A stretch of DNA of 64,000 nt from Embleya hyalina (GCF_003967355.1 NZ_BIFH01000026.1:1-64000); one strand, 5' to 3'; shown: positions 28,642-37,254, counted from the stretch's first letter. Made by a program: numbers and translations. Notes: a model not told the origin generated them from the sequence alone.

Positions 28642-28669
28642 GGAACTCGTCCGGCGATTTCCGTTATCC
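28642..28669 (+). promoter_or_regulatory. ECF-type promoter, copy 1, before the sigma-CAP gene
   Basis: GGAACTC begins at 28642 and CGTTATCC at 28662, with 15 bp between GGAAC and CGTT. GGAAC/CGTT is the usual form of ECF sigma promoters. It lies 18-45 bp after the glpD stop and about 83 bp before the GTG of the sigma-CAP gene. The same sequence stands before the next gene (30551-30578). Confidence 0.7.
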
Positions 28670-28747
28670 GCGTCGATCCACGGCATCTCCCTGGCGGATG
28701 GACGGGAGCGGGCCCGTCACGCCGGTCGAGAAAGTGGATGTGGCTAC

Positions 28748-30535
28748 GTGGAGATCGAGCACGACACCGCCCTGGTCGTCGCCGCCCGGGGCGGTGACCT
28801 GCGCGCCCGGGACGAACTGGTCGCGACCTGGCTGCCGTTGGTCTACAACATCGTCGGCCGGGCCCTCGACGGGCACGCGGACGTCGACGACGTGGTGCAG
28901 GAGACCATGGTCGACGCGCTCACCGGCCTCGGCGGGCTGCGCGACCCCGAGCGCTTCCGGTCCTGGCTGGTGGCCATCGCGATCAACCGGATCCGGCGCC
29001 GGCACGCCCGCCGCGCCTTCACCACCCCGCTGGACGAGGTGGCCGGACACGCCGACCCCGGCTCCGACTTCGCGAACCTGACGATCCTGCGGCTGGGCCT
29101 GTCCGGTCAGCGTCGCGACGTGGCGAGCGCGACCCGGTGGCTGGACCCGGAGACCCGCGAACTGCTCGCGCTGTGGTGGCTGGAGGCGGCCGGTACGCTC
29201 ACCCGGACCGAACTCGCCGCCGCCCTGGACCTGCCCGCCACACACGCCGCGGTCCGGGTGCAGCGGATGAAGGAGCAGTTGGACGCGGCCCGAGTGGTGG
29301 TCCGTGCGCTGGCCGCCACGCCGCGCTGCGCGGAGTTGTCCGCGCTGCTCGGCGACTGGGACGGCGGCCCGACCCCGCTGTGGCGCAAGCGCATCGCCCG
29401 CCACGCCCGTACGTGCCGCGCGTGCGGCGACCACCGCCGGGGCCTGGCCCCGGTCGAGGGCCTGCTCGCGGGCCTGGCACTGCTGCCCCCGATGGCGACG
29501 CTGTGGCACCCGAGCGCGGGGACGGCGACGGCCGGGGCAATGGGACCGGCGGGGGCGGCAAGCACTGCGGCCCCGGGCTCGAGCAGCGCAGCGGGCGCCG
29601 CAGGCTCGGGCGGCACGGCGGGCTCGGCAGGCACTTCGGCGTCGGGCGGCGCAGCGGGCTCGGGCGGCGCAGCGGGCTCGGCAGGCACTTCGGCGTCGAG
29701 CGGCGCAGCGGGCTCGGGCGGTACTTCCGGCTCGGTAGGCGCTTCGGCGTCGGGCGGCGCAGCGGGCTCGGGCGGTACTTCCGGCTCGGTAGGCGCTTCG
29801 GGCTCGGGCGGCGCCACGGGACCCGTCGGCACTTCGCGTCCCGGCGCGAAGCCCGGCGGCGGGCCGCCCGCCCACGCCGCCCTCCGACCGGCTCGTCGGC
29901 TCCGGCACACCGCCACGATCGCCGCCGTCGCGATCGTCCTCGTCGTACTGGCCGCCGTCGTCCTCCTCGACCGACCGCACCACGACGCGCCGGCCCGAAG
30001 CGCGGCCGGCCCGACACCGGTCGCCGCGACGCCGCCCCCGCCCTCACCCATACCGGCCACGACCCCACCCCCGTCGCCGAGCACGGAACCGCCCGCCGCC
30101 ACCACACCGCCGCCCACGACCCGCTCGACCGCCCCCGTCGACAACCGCGCCCGGCTCGAACGCGCCGTCGTCGACCTGGTGAACGCCGCGCGCGCCGAGC
30201 ACGGCTGCGCCCCGGTGCGGGTCGACGACCGCCTCCGTAGCGCCGCCCGCAAACACTCCGACGACATGGCGGCCCGGCGCTTCTACGACCACGTCGACCC
30301 GGACGGAGTGCGCGCCGACGCCCGGATCGACGCCGCCGGATACCGGTGGCGACTGTGGGGCGAGAACCTGAATCGGGGCCGACCCGACGCCGCACACGTC
30401 GTCGACGAGTGGCTGGGCAGCCCGGTGCACCGGGCGAACATCCTCGATTGCGGCTTCACCGATCTCGGCGTCGGCGTCACGCTCGGCCCCGGCGGCACGA
30501 CCTTGTGGACGCAACTCTTCGCGGCACCGGCCTGA
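28748..30535 (+). CDS. ECF sigma factor fused to a zinc anti-sigma motif, membrane helix and extracellular CAP domain
   Basis: A 595-residue fusion. Sigma region 2 is at about 20-90 (LVYNIVGRAL, DVDDVVQETMVDAL, FRSWLVAIAINRIRRR). Region 4 is at about 130-187 (DPETRELLALWWLEAAG, LDLPATHAAVRVQRM). An HX3CX2C zinc anti-sigma motif follows (His219, Cys223, Cys226). Residues 265-360 are a Gly/Ser/Ala linker with four 18-residue tandem repeats. A transmembrane helix is at about 388-407, a Pro/Thr stalk runs to about 460, and a CAP/SCP domain ends the protein (RKHSDDMAARRFYDHVDP, WGENLN, SPVHRANI). The likely topology is sigma inside and CAP outside. I infer an envelope sensor that controls its own sigma domain, perhaps through proteolysis. 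The same promoter precedes this gene and the next. Confidence 0.9.
   Translation: MEIEHDTALVVAARGGDLRARDELVATWLPLVYNIVGRALDGHADVDDVVQETMVDALTGLGGLRDPERFRSWLVAIAINRIRRRHARRAFTTPLDEVAGHADPGSDFANLTILRLGLSGQRRDVASATRWLDPETRELLALWWLEAAGTLTRTELAAALDLPATHAAVRVQRMKEQLDAARVVVRALAATPRCAELSALLGDWDGGPTPLWRKRIARHARTCRACGDHRRGLAPVEGLLAGLALLPPMATLWHPSAGTATAGAMGPAGAASTAAPGSSSAAGAAGSGGTAGSAGTSASGGAAGSGGAAGSAGTSASSGAAGSGGTSGSVGASASGGAAGSGGTSGSVGASGSGGATGPVGTSRPGAKPGGGPPAHAALRPARRLRHTATIAAVAIVLVVLAAVVLLDRPHHDAPARSAAGPTPVAATPPPPSPIPATTPPPSPSTEPPAATTPPPTTRSTAPVDNRARLERAVVDLVNAARAEHGCAPVRVDDRLRSAARKHSDDMAARRFYDHVDPDGVRADARIDAAGYRWRLWGENLNRGRPDAAHVVDEWLGSPVHRANILDCGFTDLGVGVTLGPGGTTLWTQLFAAPA
29609..29824 (+). repeat. 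Four tandem 54-bp repeats coding the flexible linker
   Basis: Four in-frame 54-bp units encode 18-residue repeats of the form GG(T/A)xGSxG(T/A)SxSxGAxG(S/P). They lie between the anti-sigma motif and the transmembrane helix. The last two units share Ser-Val substitutions, so they look like a more recent duplication. Unit number could vary between strains. Confidence 0.85.
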
Positions 30536-30550
30536 TCGGCGACCGGACGG

Positions 30551-30578
30551 GGAACTCCCGCGCCGATTTCCGTTATCC
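30551..30578 (+). promoter_or_regulatory. ECF-type promoter, copy 2, before the CAP lipoprotein
   Basis: GGAACTC at 30551 and CGTTATCC at 30571, with the same 15-bp gap between GGAAC and CGTT as copy 1. The 14 bases CGATTTCCGTTATCC-minus-first through the -10, and the -35, are identical to copy 1; only the 5-bp centre of the spacer and one flanking base differ. It lies about 85 bp before the lipoprotein start. Confidence 0.7.
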
Positions 30579-30658
30579 CCGCGCGCGCCCCGGCTCTCCC
30601 GGGTGTCACCGGCGTTCCGGCCGGTCGACGAGCCGTAGCCTCCGAGGAGCCACCCAGC

Positions 30659-31510
30659 GTGCAGCACCCCAAGCGCCCCAAGCACTCGCAGCACCCCGAG
30701 CACCGCATGCGCCCCGTGCACCGCATGCGCCCCGTGCGCCACCACCGCCGAGCGGTCACCACGGCCGTGGCCGCCGCCCTGGCCGCGCTCGTCGTGGCCG
30801 GCTGCGGATCCGCCGAACACCACGACGGCGCGAGCCGATCGGCCGCCCCGAGCGGCACCGTCCCGGCCGCTGGCACCACCGCGTCGGCGGCCCCCTCGGC
30901 GGCGACCCCGCCCCCGACCGGCACCCCGACCCCCTCCGGCGGCACCGCCCCGAGCAGCACCGCCCCGTCGACCCGCAAGCCCGCCCCGTCCACCGCCACG
31001 AGTCGCCCCGGCACCGACGCCACGTCCCGGACCGGAGCCGGCACTCGGCCCACCACCGCGTCCGCCGCCGACGGCCCGCCCGGAGCCAATCCCACCGTGC
31101 GCGGCAACCGCCCGCCCTCGCAGTCGATCACCGACGCCGAGGCGATGTCGCTGGAACTGCTCGACGCGGAACGGGCGAAGGTCGGCCTGCCGCCGCTGCG
31201 CGCGAGCGCCGACCTGAGCGCCTTCGCCCGCACCTGGGCCGAGCACATGCGCCGCAACGGCTTCGCCCACTCCGGTCGCGAGGCCGACGCGCTGGTCACC
31301 GGCCGGCGTACCGGGGTGGCCGAGAACATCGTGATGTGGGGCGACCCCGCCATGACCGCCCGCCAGGCCGCCGAGAAGTTCCAGGACATGTGGCGGCACA
31401 GCCCCGGCCACTACCGCAACCAGACCGACCCCTCGCATACGGAGGCGGGCGTCGGCATCTTCCACGACGAGAGCGGCTGGTGGGGCGTGCACGAGTTCGC
31501 CAACGGCTGA
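30659..31510 (+). CDS. CAP-domain lipoprotein
   Basis: A 283-residue protein. The basic leader (residues 1-32) and hydrophobic core end in the lipobox LVVAGC, so it should be lipid-anchored outside the membrane. Residues 50-150 are a Pro/Thr/Ser-rich spacer. The CAP/SCP domain is at about 155-283 (ARTWAEHMRRNGFAHSG, VAENIVMWG, WRHSPGHYRNQ, GVHEFANG). The GTG start has GAGGAG upstream. It follows the sigma-CAP fusion by 123 bp and has the same ECF promoter, so it is the best candidate target of that sigma factor. Its biochemical role is unknown. Confidence 0.92.
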   Translation: MQHPKRPKHSQHPEHRMRPVHRMRPVRHHRRAVTTAVAAALAALVVAGCGSAEHHDGASRSAAPSGTVPAAGTTASAAPSAATPPPTGTPTPSGGTAPSSTAPSTRKPAPSTATSRPGTDATSRTGAGTRPTTASAADGPPGANPTVRGNRPPSQSITDAEAMSLELLDAERAKVGLPPLRASADLSAFARTWAEHMRRNGFAHSGREADALVTGRRTGVAENIVMWGDPAMTARQAAEKFQDMWRHSPGHYRNQTDPSHTEAGVGIFHDESGWWGVHEFANG

Positions 31511-31544
31511 GGCCCCGACCCGCCGAGGCCCGACCGCCCTCGAC

Positions 31545-31946
31545 TCACCCCGACGAGGCGCGTCCCGGCCAAAAGTCCGGGTGGTCGAGGAGGTCGGCCG
31601 CCGGCGCCCGGGCGTACGCCTCGTCCGTGTCCGGGATCGAGAAGACCACGCGGAAGTACCGCGGGGCGATGATGCGATCGACGACCTGCTGCCGAGTGGG
31701 GACCACCCGGCCCCGCTCGGCCGCCTTCGCGAGGAGCGCGTCGATCCGCACGGCGCACCGGTCCGGGCACCTCGCCGGCCCGGCCCGCCGGTCGTCGGGG
31801 TCCGGCGCCACCTCGGCCCGGAAGAACGCGATGCCGCCCGGCCCGGAGAAGTCGAGCAGCGCCCACACCGCGTAGCCGGCCGGATCCTCGTCCAGCGCGC
31901 CGGTGGGCTCGGGCGGCCGGTCGGTGTCGTGCCGGACCGGCGCCAC
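31545..31946 (-). CDS. Hypothetical protein
   Basis: A 133-residue acidic protein with no family that I recognise. A conserved-looking core is present (AVWALLDFSGPGGIAFFRAEVAP, VDRIIAPRYFRVVFSIPDTDEAYARAPA). There is no signal peptide or membrane helix. The GTG at 31946 is preferred; the frame extends to an ATG at 32045, but that part is antisense to the MFS-like pseudogene and reads as a shadow. It is convergent with the CAP lipoprotein. Confidence 0.6.
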   Translation of the reverse strand: MAPVRHDTDRPPEPTGALDEDPAGYAVWALLDFSGPGGIAFFRAEVAPDPDDRRAGPARCPDRCAVRIDALLAKAAERGRVVPTRQQVVDRIIAPRYFRVVFSIPDTDEAYARAPAADLLDHPDFWPGRASSG

Positions 31947-31989
31947 ATCCGCGACCCGGTCGCATCCGCAGACCGCCCCGACGACCGGG

Positions 31990-32943
31990 CGAATATCGCG
32001 CCGCGCCGCGTTCCGGACGATCGCCGGAATCCTGTTCGCCTTCATGTGCGCGGCTGCGGCACCGTCCCCGCTCCACGTCGTCCATCAATCCCGATGGCGC
32101 TTCTCCGCGACCACCCTGGCCGTGGTCTTCGCGCTCTGCGCGCCGGCACTGCCGATCGCGCCGATGGTGGTCGGGGCGCTGTCCGACCACGTCGGCCGCC
32201 GCCCGGTACCGATCGCCGCGCTCGCCGCCGAGGCCGTCGCGATGGCGCTGTTCGCGGTCGCCGACGGAGTCCCGTGGCTGCTCGCCGCCCGCGCGGTACA
32301 GGGCCTCGCCACCGGCGCGGCGACCGGCGCGATCAGCGCCGGCGCGATGGACCTCCGGTCCGGCCGGCCGCCCGGGCCCGGCCACCCTGGTCAACAGCGC
32401 GGGCCCCGGCATCGAGCTCGGCGCCGGCGCCCTGGGTTCGGGCCTGCCGGTGGAGTACGCCCCCGCGCCCCGCGCGCTGGTCTTCGTCATCCTCGGCGTG
32501 TTGTTCCCGATCGGCATCGTCGCCGTCGCGGTGATGCCGGAGACCGCCCGGCCGCACCCCGGCGCGTTGACCTGGCCGCGCCCTCGGGTCGGCGTCCCGT
32601 CCGGCACCCGGGGCCGCTTCCTGGCCGTGGTCCCGACCCTGGTCGCCACCCGGGCCGTCGCCGGCCTGTACCTGTCCCTCGGCCCGTCGCCGGCCGCCGG
32701 CATCCTCGGCGTGCGCAGCCACCCGATCGGCGGCCTCGTCGTCTTCGCCCCGATGATCGCGACCGCGACCACCTCGATCGTGCCGGGCGGCCGCAGGTCA
32801 CCCGCCCTGACGGCCGCCGGCATGGCGGTGTCCCCGATCGGCCCGAGTCGTACCGCCGACATCTACGCGAGCGCCGTGATCATGATCGCCCCGGCCTTCA
32901 CGCTTGGCTCGATCATGACCCGAAAAGCGGACAGGACCGCCTA
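31990..32943 (+). pseudogene. Frameshifted and truncated MFS transporter remnant
   Basis: The first part reads as an MFS N-terminus (FAFMCAAAAPSP, VGALSDHVGRRPVPIAALAAE, LLAARAVQGLATGAATGAIS) in one frame up to about 32360. Homology then continues only in the next frame (ATLVNSAGPGIELGAGALGS, YAPAPRALVFVILGVLFPIG). A one-base indel at about 32360-32385 therefore breaks the gene. The second part stops after only some five helices, so internal or terminal sequence is also lost. No convincing start codon with a ribosome site was found. Confidence 0.8.
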
Positions 32944-33024
32944 AAATTGGACCGTGGCCTCGTGCCGTCGTGCCCGGGGTCACGACCCTCGGAGACTCGG
33001 GGACGAACCGTCCGGGAGGACACC

Positions 33025-33213
33025 ATGCGCAAGGTAGCCGACTGCCGGGAGTTCCCCAGCGAATCGAATTGCACCCTCACCATCGCCGGCACGGAAGACG
33101 AGGTCGTCGTGGCCGCCGCCCAGCACGCCCAGGCGGTACACGGCCACACCGACAACCCCGAACTCCGCGAAGAAATCCGCAAGTCCCTCAAGGACGAGGA
33201 ACCCGGCCGCTGA
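33025..33213 (+). CDS. DUF1059 small protein
   Basis: A 62-residue protein, MRKVADCREFPSESNCTLTI at its start, matching DUF1059, with a His-rich centre (AAAQHAQAVHGH) and the usual charged end. The two cysteines (7 and 16) and histidines are typical of the family. GGGAGGA lies 4 nt before the ATG. Function is unknown. It stands alone between the MFS remnant and the PHP gene. Confidence 0.88.
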   Translation: MRKVADCREFPSESNCTLTIAGTEDEVVVAAAQHAQAVHGHTDNPELREEIRKSLKDEEPGR

Positions 33214-33272
33214 CCGCACCCGGGAAGCCGGCCCACCGGTTTACCGCCGCCCCGCGCGGCCACAGTCCACCC

Positions 33273-34316
33273 ATGCCCCCACACCACACGACCCCGCCCG
33301 CGCCGGACCCGGTGGCCGCGCTGGATCGCATCGCCTTCCTCCTCGAACGCGACCAGGCGCCCACGTACCGGGTCAAGGCCTTCCGCACCGCGTCCGCCGT
33401 GATCACCGGGCTCGATCCGGCGGAGCTGCGCACCCGGGTCGCCCGGCACACGCTGGGCGAGCTGAAGGGCATCGGCCCCAAGACGGCGGACGTGATCGAG
33501 CAGGCGTGGGCCGGCCGGATCCCGGGCTATCTCGCCGACCTGGAGGCCCGCCCGTCGCCGCTGCCCACCGCCGGCGCGACGCTGCTCGCCGCCCAGCGCG
33601 GCGACTGCCACATGCACTCGGACTGGTCGGACGGCGGCAGCCCGATCGAGGTGATGGCCCGCACCGCCCGGGACCTGGGCCACGCGTGGACCGTACTCAC
33701 CGACCACTCGCCCCGGCTGACCGTGGCCCGGGGGCTGACCGCCGACCGGCTCCGCGCGCAACTCGACGTGGTCGCCGAACTCGCCGCCGAACTGGCCCCG
33801 TTCCGCCTGCTCACCGGCATCGAGTGCGACATCCTCGACGACGGTTCGCTGGACCAGGAGCCCGAACTCCTGGCCCGCCTCGACGTGGTCGTCGCGTCGG
33901 TGCACTCCAAACTGCGCATGGACGCCCCCGCGATGACCCACCGCCTGCTGACCGCCGTCCGCAACCCCCGGGTGAACGTGCTGGGGCACTGTACGGGCCG
34001 GCTCGTCCAGGGCAAGGGCCGCCCGGAGTCCACCTTCGACGCCGAGGCGGTGTTCGCGGCCTGCGCCGAGTCGGACACCGCCGTGGAGATCAACTGCCGC
34101 CCCGAGCGCCGGGACCCCCCGACCCGACTGATCCACCGCGCGCTGGCCGCGGGCGTGTACTTCTCCATCGACACCGACGCACACGCCCCCGGCCAACTGG
34201 ACTGGCAGGCGCACGGCTGCGCCCGGGCCGAGGAGTGCGAGGTACCGGCGGAGCGGGTGATCACCACATGGCCGGTGGAGCGACTGCTCGCCTGGACGCA
34301 CCCGGCGAAGGACTGA
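33273..34316 (+). CDS. PHP-domain phosphoesterase (PolX-like)
   Basis: A 347-residue protein. The N-terminal part (about 10-100) is a helix-hairpin-helix region (TLGELKGIGPKTADVIEQAW) like that of PolX DNA polymerases. The PHP metal-dependent domain is at about 108-340 (DCHMHSDWSDGG, TDHSPRL, GIECDIL, ASVHSKL, GHCTGR, EINCRPER, DTDAHAPGQL). There is no nucleotidyltransferase domain, so it is a shortened relative. A phosphoesterase or nuclease on DNA ends is plausible; the nearby LigD and ligase genes fit DNA repair. The ATG is the first in frame that gives a full N-terminus. Confidence 0.88.
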   Translation: MPPHHTTPPAPDPVAALDRIAFLLERDQAPTYRVKAFRTASAVITGLDPAELRTRVARHTLGELKGIGPKTADVIEQAWAGRIPGYLADLEARPSPLPTAGATLLAAQRGDCHMHSDWSDGGSPIEVMARTARDLGHAWTVLTDHSPRLTVARGLTADRLRAQLDVVAELAAELAPFRLLTGIECDILDDGSLDQEPELLARLDVVVASVHSKLRMDAPAMTHRLLTAVRNPRVNVLGHCTGRLVQGKGRPESTFDAEAVFAACAESDTAVEINCRPERRDPPTRLIHRALAAGVYFSIDTDAHAPGQLDWQAHGCARAEECEVPAERVITTWPVERLLAWTHPAKD

Positions 34317-34320
34317 CCCG

Positions 34321-34902
34321 CTACTCGCCCGCGTCCGCCGAGGCGTCGGCGTCGCCCTGCTCCCGGGTGGCCGCCTGGCGCCGCCCGATCACCGCGGCCG
34401 CCGCCGCAGCGCTGCCGGTGAACGCGAGGCCCACCACCCACGGGCGGTCCAGCACGTGGCAGGTCGCGTGGTCGACCGAGAACCGCCCGGGCCCCGCGAG
34501 CCCGATCCCGGCCGCGACGAAGCCGAGGAAGGCCGGATACTCGAAGCCGCCCGACTGGGCGAAGAACCCGGCGGGCGCGTGCACCGAGACCGCGCCGGCC
34601 ATCGCGCCGGCCGCCGCCGCCCCGGCCGCCGGGGTGGCCAGGCCGAGCGCGAGCAGTACACCGCCGCCCGCCTCCCCCAGCCCGGCCGCCAGCGCGCTCT
34701 GCCGACCCGGGCGAAAGCCCATGCCTTCCATCGCCGAGCCGGTGCCGCTCAGGCCGTGACCGCCGAACCATCCGAACAACTTCTGCGCGCCGTGCGCGAA
34801 CAGGACACCGCCGGTGCCGACGCGCAGCGCCAGCAGACCTACGTCCTTGCGAACCGACAGCCGGGTACGCCTCGACAGCCGGGTGGGAAGCGACAGGCAC
34901 AT
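34321..34902 (-). CDS. DoxX family membrane protein
   Basis: A 193-residue protein with four hydrophobic helices. The DoxX pattern is at about 24-50 (LRVGTGGVLFAHGAQKLFGWFGG). The family includes small redox-linked membrane proteins, some in oxidative stress complexes. The N-terminus is short and basic; the C-terminus is charged and low in complexity. It ends 4 bp from the stop of the convergent PHP gene. Confidence 0.9.
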   Translation of the reverse strand: MCLSLPTRLSRRTRLSVRKDVGLLALRVGTGGVLFAHGAQKLFGWFGGHGLSGTGSAMEGMGFRPGRQSALAAGLGEAGGGVLLALGLATPAAGAAAAGAMAGAVSVHAPAGFFAQSGGFEYPAFLGFVAAGIGLAGPGRFSVDHATCHVLDRPWVVGLAFTGSAAAAAAVIGRRQAATREQGDADASADAGE

Positions 34903-34996
34903 GGGAGGGGCCTTCCTGGGGGTGGGTTCCCCTCAGTGTCGGCTCGCCGCCGACGCCCCCGCCTGCGCTGCTGCGCCGTCGGGGGGACGGCCCGTG

Positions 34997-36004
34997 TCAG
35001 TGTTCGCGTGCCCGGCTGGGCTGTACCCGGGGTGGCTCGCCCGGCATCTTGGGGTGGTCCGGCGGGTACGGCAGGTCGCCGACGCCGTGGTCCCGGGCCT
35101 GGCGGTCGGCCAACTCGAGGGCCGGGCGCAGGTCGAAGGCGTGCTCCGCCATGTCCGCGTGCACGTCGCCCAGGCGCGCGTAGCGCGGCGGCATGCTGCC
35201 CAGGTCGAAGTCGTCGGGGTGCGCGTCGTCCACCTCGTCCCAGGTCAGCGGCGCGGACACGGTCGCCCGGACGGTGGGGCGCGGCGAGTAGGCGGCGGCG
35301 ATGGTGCGGTCGCGGGCCATCTGGTTGTAGTCGACGAAGATGCGCTCGCCGCGCTCCTCCTTCCACCAGGCGGTGGTCACCCGATCGGGCATCCGCGCCT
35401 CCAGTTCGCGGGCCAGCGCGATCACCGCGCGCCGTACCTCGGTGAACTCCCAGTCGGGGCGGATCGGCACGTACAGGTGCAGGCCGCGACCGCCGGAGGT
35501 CTTCGGCCAGGCGGTGAATCCGTACTCGTCCAGCACCTCGCGCATCGCGTGTGCGGCGTGGATCGCGTCGGCGAAGTCGGTGCCGGGTTGCGGGTCGAGG
35601 TCGATGCGCAGTTCGTCGGGGTGTTCGGTGTCGGTGCGGCGGACCGGCCAGGGGTGGAAGGTCAGGGTGCCGAGGTTGGCCGCCCAGACCAGCGCGGCCA
35701 CGGTGTCCGGGGCCATCTCGTCGGCGAAACGACCGCTGGGGAAGGTGATCCGGGCGGTGGGGATCCATTCCGGCAGGTTCTTGGGCACCCGCTTCTGGAA
35801 GAACGACTCGCCGGTGACGCCGTGCACGAAGCGTTGCAGCGTGGTGGGCCGGTCGCGCAGGCCCCGGAGCATGCCGCCACCGACCGCGATCAGGTAGCGG
35901 ACCAGGTCTCCCTTGGTGAAGCCGCGCTCGGGGTAGTAGACCTTGTCGACGCTGCTCACCCGGACGGATCTGCCGTCGATCTCGAATTCCTCGGCCTCGC
36001 TCAT
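34997..36004 (-). CDS. LigD-type DNA polymerase domain protein (NHEJ)
   Basis: A 335-residue protein equal to the polymerase/primase domain of LigD, as a separate gene. Landmarks: LSSVDKVYYPERGFTKGDLVRY, FFQKRVPKNLPEW, IDLDPQPGTDF (metal-binding Asp pair), WPKTSGGRGLHLYVP, and DYNQMARDRTIAAAYSPRP. It should add nucleotides at double-strand breaks during non-homologous end joining. It is divergent from a ligase gene 137 bp away. No Ku gene is in this window. Confidence 0.93.
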   Translation of the reverse strand: MSEAEEFEIDGRSVRVSSVDKVYYPERGFTKGDLVRYLIAVGGGMLRGLRDRPTTLQRFVHGVTGESFFQKRVPKNLPEWIPTARITFPSGRFADEMAPDTVAALVWAANLGTLTFHPWPVRRTDTEHPDELRIDLDPQPGTDFADAIHAAHAMREVLDEYGFTAWPKTSGGRGLHLYVPIRPDWEFTEVRRAVIALARELEARMPDRVTTAWWKEERGERIFVDYNQMARDRTIAAAYSPRPTVRATVSAPLTWDEVDDAHPDDFDLGSMPPRYARLGDVHADMAEHAFDLRPALELADRQARDHGVGDLPYPPDHPKMPGEPPRVQPSRAREH

Positions 36005-36140
36005 GCCTCAGGGTAGGCGGATTCATACAAATTCGTCCCGTTTGGCACGGCCCGTTCCACCGGCGCTCCTCTCGGTGACTCCCGGCCCCCGTCGGCCGCT
36101 GCGGAGGCGACCGCTCCGGGCCCCGCGCACACTGGGCCGC

Positions 36141-37205
36141 ATGCGCCTTCCCGTGATGCCCCCGGTCAAGCCGATGCTCGCCAAGGCCGCCGCGCGGATT
36201 CCCCCCGGTCTGCACTACGAGGCCAAATGGGACGGGTTTCGGGCGATCGTCTTCCGGGACGGCGACGAGGTGCTGATCGGCAGCCGCAACACCAAGCCGC
36301 TGGACCGCTACTTCCCCGACGTGGTCGAGGCGGCGCTGCGGCTGCTTCCGCCGCGCTGCGTGCTGGACGGGGAGTTGGTCATCGCGCTGGACGGCCGGCT
36401 CGACTTCGATCGGCTCCAGGACCGGATCCACCCGGCCGCCTCGCGGGTTCGGCATCTGGCCGAGACCACGCCCGCCTCCTTCGTGGCGTTCGACCTGCTG
36501 GCGCTCGGCGACGAGTCGTATCTGGCCCGCCCGCTGACCGAGCGGCGGGCCGCGTTGGAGGCGGCGCTGGCCGACGCGGTGCCGCCGATCCACGTCGCGC
36601 CGGCCACCACCGACCCGGCGGTGGCCCGGGACTGGTTCGACCGCTTCGAGGGCGCGGGACTGGACGGGATCGTGGCCAAGGACCCGGCGGGCCCGTACCT
36701 GCCGGACGAGCGGGCGATGGTCAAGATCAAGCACGAGCGCACCGCGGACTGCGTGGTGGCCGGATACCGCGAGCACAAGTCGGGTCCGGTGGTCGGCTCG
36801 CTGTTGCTCGGGCTGTACGACGACCGGGGCCGGCTCCAGCACGTGGGGGTGAGCGCGGCGTTCACCGCGGCCCGACGGGCCGAGCTGGTCGAGGAGTTGG
36901 CGCCGTACCGGATGACCGACCCGACCGGGCACCCGTGGGCGCACTGGGCCGAGGCCGAGGCGCACGAGGCCGACCGGTTGCCGGGCGCGGTCACCCGCTG
37001 GTCGGGCGGCCGGCTCTCGGACTGGGTGCCGCTGCGGCCGGAGCCGGTCTGCGAGGTGGCCTACGACCACGTCCAGGGCGACCGCTTCCGGCACACCACA
37101 CGCTTTCGCCGGTGGCGTACCGACAAGGACCCGGCCGAGTGCACGTACGAACAACTCGCCGAGCCGACCCGCTACGACCTGTCCGACGTGCTCGGCGCCC
37201 GGTAG
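36141..37205 (+). CDS. ATP-dependent DNA ligase
   Basis: A 354-residue ligase. The adenylation motif I is EAKWDGFRAI, with Lys28 in YEAKWDG. Motifs III-V follow (LDGELVIAL, FVAFDLLAL, DGIVAKDPAGPY, AMVKIKHERTADCVV), then an OB-fold. It is in the group of stand-alone actinobacterial ligases that work with separate LigD polymerase and Ku in end joining. The divergent LigD-type gene supports that. A perfect hairpin follows the stop. Confidence 0.94.
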   Translation: MRLPVMPPVKPMLAKAAARIPPGLHYEAKWDGFRAIVFRDGDEVLIGSRNTKPLDRYFPDVVEAALRLLPPRCVLDGELVIALDGRLDFDRLQDRIHPAASRVRHLAETTPASFVAFDLLALGDESYLARPLTERRAALEAALADAVPPIHVAPATTDPAVARDWFDRFEGAGLDGIVAKDPAGPYLPDERAMVKIKHERTADCVVAGYREHKSGPVVGSLLLGLYDDRGRLQHVGVSAAFTAARRAELVEELAPYRMTDPTGHPWAHWAEAEAHEADRLPGAVTRWSGGRLSDWVPLRPEPVCEVAYDHVQGDRFRHTTRFRRWRTDKDPAECTYEQLAEPTRYDLSDVLGAR

Positions 37206-37254
37206 CGCACACGTCCGGATCCACGACGTCCGAGCGACCGGTCCCCGCCCGTCG

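Noticed and set aside
29609-29824. The short repeats looked at first like a CRISPR-type or intergenic repeat array.
   Set aside because: The units are contiguous, have no unique spacers, and encode an in-frame linker.
31947-32045. An N-terminal extension of the minus-strand hypothetical gene to an ATG at 32045.
   Set aside because: The added part is antisense to the recognisable MFS N-terminus and reads as a shadow.
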